From Varroa destructor (lineage: Eukaryota > Arthropoda > Arachnida > Mesostigmata > Varroidae), in assembly GCF_002443255.2 (NCBI RefSeq), contig NW_019211455.1, positions 39,125,014 to 39,189,013 of the forward strand: a stretch of 64,000 nt of DNA. The letters are read 5' to 3'. The translations under genes and the position numbers were made by a program. The notes under the pieces were generated by a model. That model saw only the letters and a program-made list of their open reading frames with translations, made no database searches and was not told where the DNA came from. Shown piece by piece: positions 62,178 to 64,000 of the stretch; within the stretch, counting starts at the first letter, position 1; each line of letters starts with the position of its first letter.

Positions 62178-63349
62178 ATATATATGATCTACTAAAATTT
62201 TGAAGTAAATAACTCCAAAAGTGGACAGGCGCATATCTGTCCCTAGAATTTACTCCCTTAAAATTAGTCCCGTATCGAATTTATTGAAGTGTAAGCATCT
62301 TAATTATATAAAGCAGCGTCAGTTCTAACATTGTCTGTGTATGGCCATTGTTGAAAAGTTCACCTTTATTTAGGTAGCTTATTGAAGTTGTAAGTAATAT
62401 TTTTATATGCAAATGTGACACAAGTTAATACGTCAGCGTTATTTTAACGAATTATTTCTCTTCAATGCAGGGGCCAATGGCGGTCATTATGGGTTGGAGC
62501 TTTGGTAGCTTTGCCGTCAGGTGGTGGCGTGGCCATGGCAATTTTAGGCGGGAATTCAGCGTGTCTCGTCGGTGTCGCTATTTCAGCATCACTCTTGCCG
62601 CCTTCTATTAATTGTGTAAGTTATAGCACGAAATTCACAGAGTCTTAATCAAGGTATCAATAGTCAATAAATCGTCAAAATGTATGCGTCAGACTGCTAC
62701 TGTCGACAAGTAAACAGCATTCGCGTTGACAACTGGGCTCTAGCAATCATAAAATAAACCGTCTACGATAGCACTGTAATCGAATTGCCCCTAAGAGCTC
62801 TACCTCTTGATCCGAGCATCTTTGATGGTAGTGCTGTTTATCCGTCAGAAATAACAGCAAATCCGTCAAAAATACCGTTTCAAAAGGGTACCTATAAGGG
62901 CATGCTAATTCATATGAAACAATGGTATCGAGACAAAATAAAAAACATCGAGCTCTTGTTTTTCTTTTTTGCATTAAATGCTGAGGCGTAACTTCAGTTC
63001 AGTAGTGGGCTACGTGTTTGCGTGCCCTCTGTTAATAATGCTGAATAATTTGTTAATTCTATTATTTTCTCTACTTTATTTCTATCCATGTAAGTGAAGC
63101 CATGTTTTTCGCATGACAAATATAAGCCGCTCAACATACATCGCTTATCTTAACCTCATAAAGTGGTCAAAATTGGAGTTTTCCTTCACTCCAATAAACG
63201 TAAAGTTCGGTAGTAACTATCATCATTACCCTGACTAGTCGTTCACTAAAACGTCATTGTTTGACGTGCAACATTCACGTCTTTAGGGAACGCTGTGGTC
63301 TCTGGCGTTGATGAAGGTGTTCAAGGCCGCCTTCCAGGAGCCTATTCAA
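50790..63349 (+). CDS. DUF389 family multi-pass membrane protein, 7-exon gene model, 3' incomplete
   Basis: Gene model by joining exons 50790-50893, 54078-54149, 59702-59786, 60634-60777, 61338-61540, 62471-62615 and 63287-63349: 816 nt, 272 codons, no internal stop. Every intron is GT..AG, and split codons match at each junction (phases 2,2,0,0,2,0). Seen directly: residues 1-59 are hydrophilic; 60-87 hold a basic linker ending in TARLTVAQ; then VVEGVRGQGELNFDF (88-102); a helix ending in AALGLMDNS; AAMLVSPLMGPI (127-138); a long helix with CLLFGFCFG; an acidic/Trp loop (about 184-203); and VGALVALPSGGG and GVAISASLLPP in exon 6. This order matches DUF389 (TIGR00341-type hydrophobic domain). 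Known of the family: predicted inner or cell membrane proteins, widespread in prokaryotes, patchy in animals, with no established substrate. Inferred: a membrane transporter or channel-like role is possible but unproven. The last conserved helix and C-terminus should lie beyond the window. Confidence 0.9.
50894..54077 (+). other. DUF389 intron 1 (3.2 kb)
   Basis: GTGAGT..AG intron. It contains AT-rich filler up to about 51.9 kb, a GC-richer block at 51.9-52.84 kb with two same-frame ORFs (listed separately), a TATA palindrome at 52281-52301, and AT-rich sequence to the acceptor. I see no DUF389 coding sequence inside it. Confidence 0.75.
52017..52835 (+). CDS. Two same-frame ORFs in a GC-richer block inside DUF389 intron 1, unidentified
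   Basis: ORF 1 (52017-52259) begins at ATG right after an in-frame stop and codes 80 residues (MTDLWGRPFYVARGIGDRGD at its start). ORF 2 (52347-52835), in the same frame, is the longest in the window at 162 codons and is rich in Arg, Lys, Thr and Asn (for example KVKKKEKSRSGERKQR). Between them lie a TATA palindrome and a good acceptor (cggcgtttcag, exon would start at 52330), so a spliced product is possible. No domain was recognised; parts are also open on the - strand. It may be a nested gene, a mobile-element remnant or chance. Confidence 0.25.
54078..54149 (+). CDS. DUF389 gene, exon 2
   Basis: A 72-nt exon between a tttaattacag acceptor and a GTGAGT donor. It completes Ala35 and encodes residues 36-58, reading CMPCAIFYRSNDVKKALDNN then DDE, plus two bases of Val59. 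The M/V-P-C motif following the helix of exon 1 is in the position where DUF389 N-terminal domains return to a beta strand. The acidic end is a linker. Phase on both sides matches exons 1 and 3, which is the main reason for accepting so small an exon. The 3.2-kb intron before it holds an unexplained GC-richer ORF block (52.0-52.8 kb). Confidence 0.75.
55565..55601. repeat. Imperfect palindrome with TAATTA cores
   Basis: ATTTGCG (55568-55574) pairs with CGCAAAT (55588-55594) around a 13-base spacer made of AATTAATTAAT. The outer TTAA ends also match after a 3-base offset. It lies in DUF389 intron 2. Confidence 0.6.
56246..56430 (-). CDS. Candidate antisense exon inside DUF389 intron 2
   Basis: 185 nt on the - strand between a gaattatgcag acceptor and a GTACGC donor: two leading bases then 61 open codons ending in phase 0. 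The peptide is Ser/Pro/Arg/Asn-rich (ATSTLTEMPQNSDTKRMN, then SRLLARPGSVIDKPPSHYP), typical of a disordered region, with no membrane segment. The open frame extends further in both directions without splicing (to 56503 and 56198). No partner exon or family was identified. Confidence 0.3.
56953..57053 (+). repeat. tRNA-Leu/Ser-like SINE head
   Basis: GCCGGAGTGGCGTAGAGGCC (56953-56972) followed by AAGGCGTCAG matches the 5' half of class II (Leu/Ser-type) tRNAs, including the A box TGGCGTAGAGG. A B-box-like CCCTTCGAGTC ends at 57053. The spacing is larger than in a real tRNA and the ends do not pair, so a SINE derived from such a tRNA is the better reading. Confidence 0.4.
57277..57292. repeat. 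Run of 16 C
   Basis: Uninterrupted homopolymer of C in otherwise AT-rich DNA, downstream of the tRNA-like segment. Confidence 0.95.
59702..59786 (+). CDS. DUF389 gene, exon 3
   Basis: An 85-nt exon with a strong poly-T acceptor (atttttttcag) and GTCAGT donor, encoding residues 60-87. It begins FEDKKSKGFKNAQQ and ends KSVTARLTVAQ. In DUF389 proteins this segment is the amphipathic linker immediately before the membrane domain, usually ending in an Arg-Leu-Thr-Val-Ala-Gln-like motif, so the match is specific. The exon follows a 5.55-kb intron, the longest in the gene, and ends in phase 0 exactly where exon 4 resumes with VVEGV. Confidence 0.88.
59787..60633 (+). other. DUF389 intron 3
   Basis: 847-nt AT-rich intron, GTCAGT donor. 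A near-duplicate of about 12 bases (ctatgggttaa / ctatggggttaa) lies near 60070-60100. Nothing else was recognised. Confidence 0.8.
60634..60777 (+). CDS. DUF389 gene, exon 4 (first transmembrane helices)
   Basis: A 144-nt phase 0/0 exon, residues 88-135, with acceptor cctgcgcag and donor GTTCGT. It carries the family signature VVEGVRGQGELNFDF followed by a hydrophobic helix (about 103-118, ending AALGLMD), Asn-Ser, and a second helix that runs into AAMLVSPLM at the exon end. Together with GPI at the start of exon 5 this rebuilds the invariant MLVSPLMGPI region. This is the strongest single piece of evidence for the family assignment. Confidence 0.95.
60778..61337 (+). other. DUF389 intron 4
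   Basis: 560-nt intron with GTTCGT donor. A short open frame around 60.9-61.08 kb lacks splice signals and family resemblance, and I read it as chance. Confidence 0.8.
61338..61540 (+). CDS. DUF389 gene, exon 5 (central transmembrane region)
   Basis: A 203-nt exon, residues 136-202 plus two bases of Arg203. Acceptor is ttccgattag, an ordinary pyrimidine context, and the donor is GTTCGT. It starts GPIMAITFGIIIHD, continues through a short basic segment (KLIKTGLRTEL), then a helix with LVLCLLFGFCFGITMAY, and ends in a hydrophilic loop with Trp, Pro and acidic residues (WGPNTWPNPEQTAR). The basic-then-helix order and the loop place it between the second and fourth helices of the DUF389 domain. 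Confidence 0.95.
61541..62470 (+). other. DUF389 intron 5
   Basis: 930-nt intron with GTTCGT donor. It contains a (TA)n microsatellite at about 62147-62185. Nothing else was recognised. Confidence 0.8.
62147..62185. repeat. (TA)n microsatellite in DUF389 intron 5
   Basis: TA repeat with one interrupting TC. Confidence 0.9.
62471..62615 (+). CDS. DUF389 gene, exon 6 (glycine-rich helices, ISASLLPP motif)
   Basis: A 145-nt exon, acceptor ttcaatgcag and donor GTAAGT. It completes Arg203 and encodes residues 204-251. It contains SLWVGALVALPSGGGVAMAI and then LVGVAISASLLPPSIN. The Gly-rich membrane segment and the VGVAISASLLPP motif are highly characteristic of DUF389. The Cys at the end, in place of the usual Ala-Gly context, is the only small departure I noticed. 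Confidence 0.95.
62616..63286 (+). other. DUF389 intron 6
   Basis: 671-nt intron with GTAAGT donor. A 68-codon open frame (62785-62991) has a protein-like look but no acceptor in a usable phase, so I leave it as intronic. Confidence 0.75.
63287..63349 (+). CDS. DUF389 gene, exon 7 (last exon seen in window)
   Basis: A 63-nt phase 0/0 exon, residues 252-272, with acceptor cgtctttag and donor GTAAGT. It begins GTLWSLALMKVF, the expected short helix after the LLPP motif, and ends in an amphipathic stretch (KAAFQEPIQ). The following exon should encode another helix and a basic C-terminal region. I see no convincing acceptor and open frame in the right phase (phase 0) before base 64000: the best acceptor, before about 63733, opens into a stop after 12 codons. 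Confidence 0.9.
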
Positions 63350-63402
63350 GTAAGTTCGAATTTACTGCGTTTCGGTATAGGCAATTTGACACTGTTAGCT
63401 GT

Positions 63403-63450
63403 CCGTGCTACCATATGATCTAACCGTTGTTAGATCGTATGGTAGCACGG
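63403..63450. repeat. Near-perfect 22-bp inverted repeat with 4-base loop
   Basis: CCGTGCTACCATATGATCTAAC-type arm at 63403-63424 (key bases CCGTGCTACC...TCTAAC) and its complement at 63429-63450, differing at one position (A versus G), separated by cgtt. It lies in DUF389 intron 7. Confidence 0.95.
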
Positions 63451-63637
63451 TTCATTCATTCAAATCAAGGAACTTTGGAAACTTAGTAACTAACAAAGTC
63501 GCACTAGTTTTGCTTTTGTTTATGCTGACCGACTGCTAAGGAGCAGCCGTATATTCATCTGCGACATATAATTAATGGTATAATTAGATGATTTCAACTA
63601 ATCAACGTTTGGTGATTTCAAAATATATCATATCTTT

Positions 63638-63683
63638 GAAATTTCTTCCACCTGAAATTCTTCCACCTTTGAAATTCCACCAA
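63638..63683. repeat. Short degenerate tandem repeat
   Basis: Three copies of a GAAATTCTTCCACC-like unit, about 16 bases each, with small indels. Confidence 0.75.
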
Positions 63684-64000
63684 ACATCCAGTGGTTCGTT
63701 GATAAATACCCTCTGAGATTTTCTGTTTTAGCAAATCTCATCTTCGACTTTATTTACTCTGCTTTGTTAAACAAAGAAAGGTACTGGGTATATTATCTAC
63801 ACGAGTCAGGGGAACTTAATGCCTTCGAGAAAGCCGAAACATGGTTTTTTGCTCACTAACCAATAAAGTGTCTGTTCATTTCCTATAGGGTAAGCAAGCA
63901 TCAGGAGATAATTGTTAATTAATTAATTAACTGAACATCGTGGATAGAGAATCAACTTATATTTGGTAAATAGTATAACATTACGAATACCCATGTGTCG

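Larger units (their letters stand above)
63350..64000 (+). other. Start of DUF389 intron 7, to window end
   Basis: After the GTAAGT donor there is a near-perfect 22-bp hairpin (63403-63450), a small degenerate tandem repeat (63638-63683) and a (TTAA)n-like run near 63913-63931. No further exon of the gene was identified. Confidence 0.6.

Noticed and set aside
62785..62991. 68-codon + frame in DUF389 intron 6 with a protein-like composition
   Set aside because: No acceptor in a phase compatible with exon 6 (phase 0), and exon 6 joins exon 7 seamlessly without it.
63733..63780. Possible eighth DUF389 exon after a ctgttttag acceptor
   Set aside because: In the required phase it stops after 12 codons, and no DUF389 C-terminal motif is present in the other frames.

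Overview
The window looks like animal nuclear DNA. It is AT-rich (roughly 60% AT by eye), gene-poor, and full of (TA)n and other microsatellites. The only well-supported genes are split into short exons with canonical GT..AG introns, and a 100-base N gap sits inside a TA repeat. There are no bacterial-style operons, rRNAs, CRISPR arrays or complete tRNAs. I favour an arthropod, possibly a mite or relative, but that is inference from genome texture and not proven by any marker gene.

The clear gene is on the + strand at about 50.8-63.35 kb. Seven exons join in perfect reading phase into 272 codons of a DUF389-type multi-pass membrane protein. The 3' end runs off the window. It has a hydrophilic ferredoxin-like-sized N-terminal part, then a polytopic domain with diagnostic motifs (VVEGV..GELNFDF, AAMLVSPLMGPI, GVAISASLLPP). 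DUF389 proteins are best known from bacteria and archaea and have no established biochemical function, so this is the most notable content of the window.

At the left edge, on the - strand, one exon (547-797) encodes the last membrane helices of a major-facilitator-type transporter that resembles the SLC16 (monocarboxylate transporter-like) layout. Its other exons were not identified.

The rest (about 0.8-50.7 kb) is mainly intergenic or long-intron DNA. It holds many microsatellites, a few degenerate tRNA-derived SINE-like heads, short palindromes, a TAATTA-rich block near 28.0 kb that looks regulatory, and several orphan exon-like segments with splice sites and open phase but no family I recognise. 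At this base composition my rough estimate is about ten stop-free runs of 100 codons or more by chance on six frames, so the orphan segments carry low confidence. Two coding-like blocks (12.1-12.4 kb and 43.15-43.7 kb) are open on both strands and I could not settle the direction.
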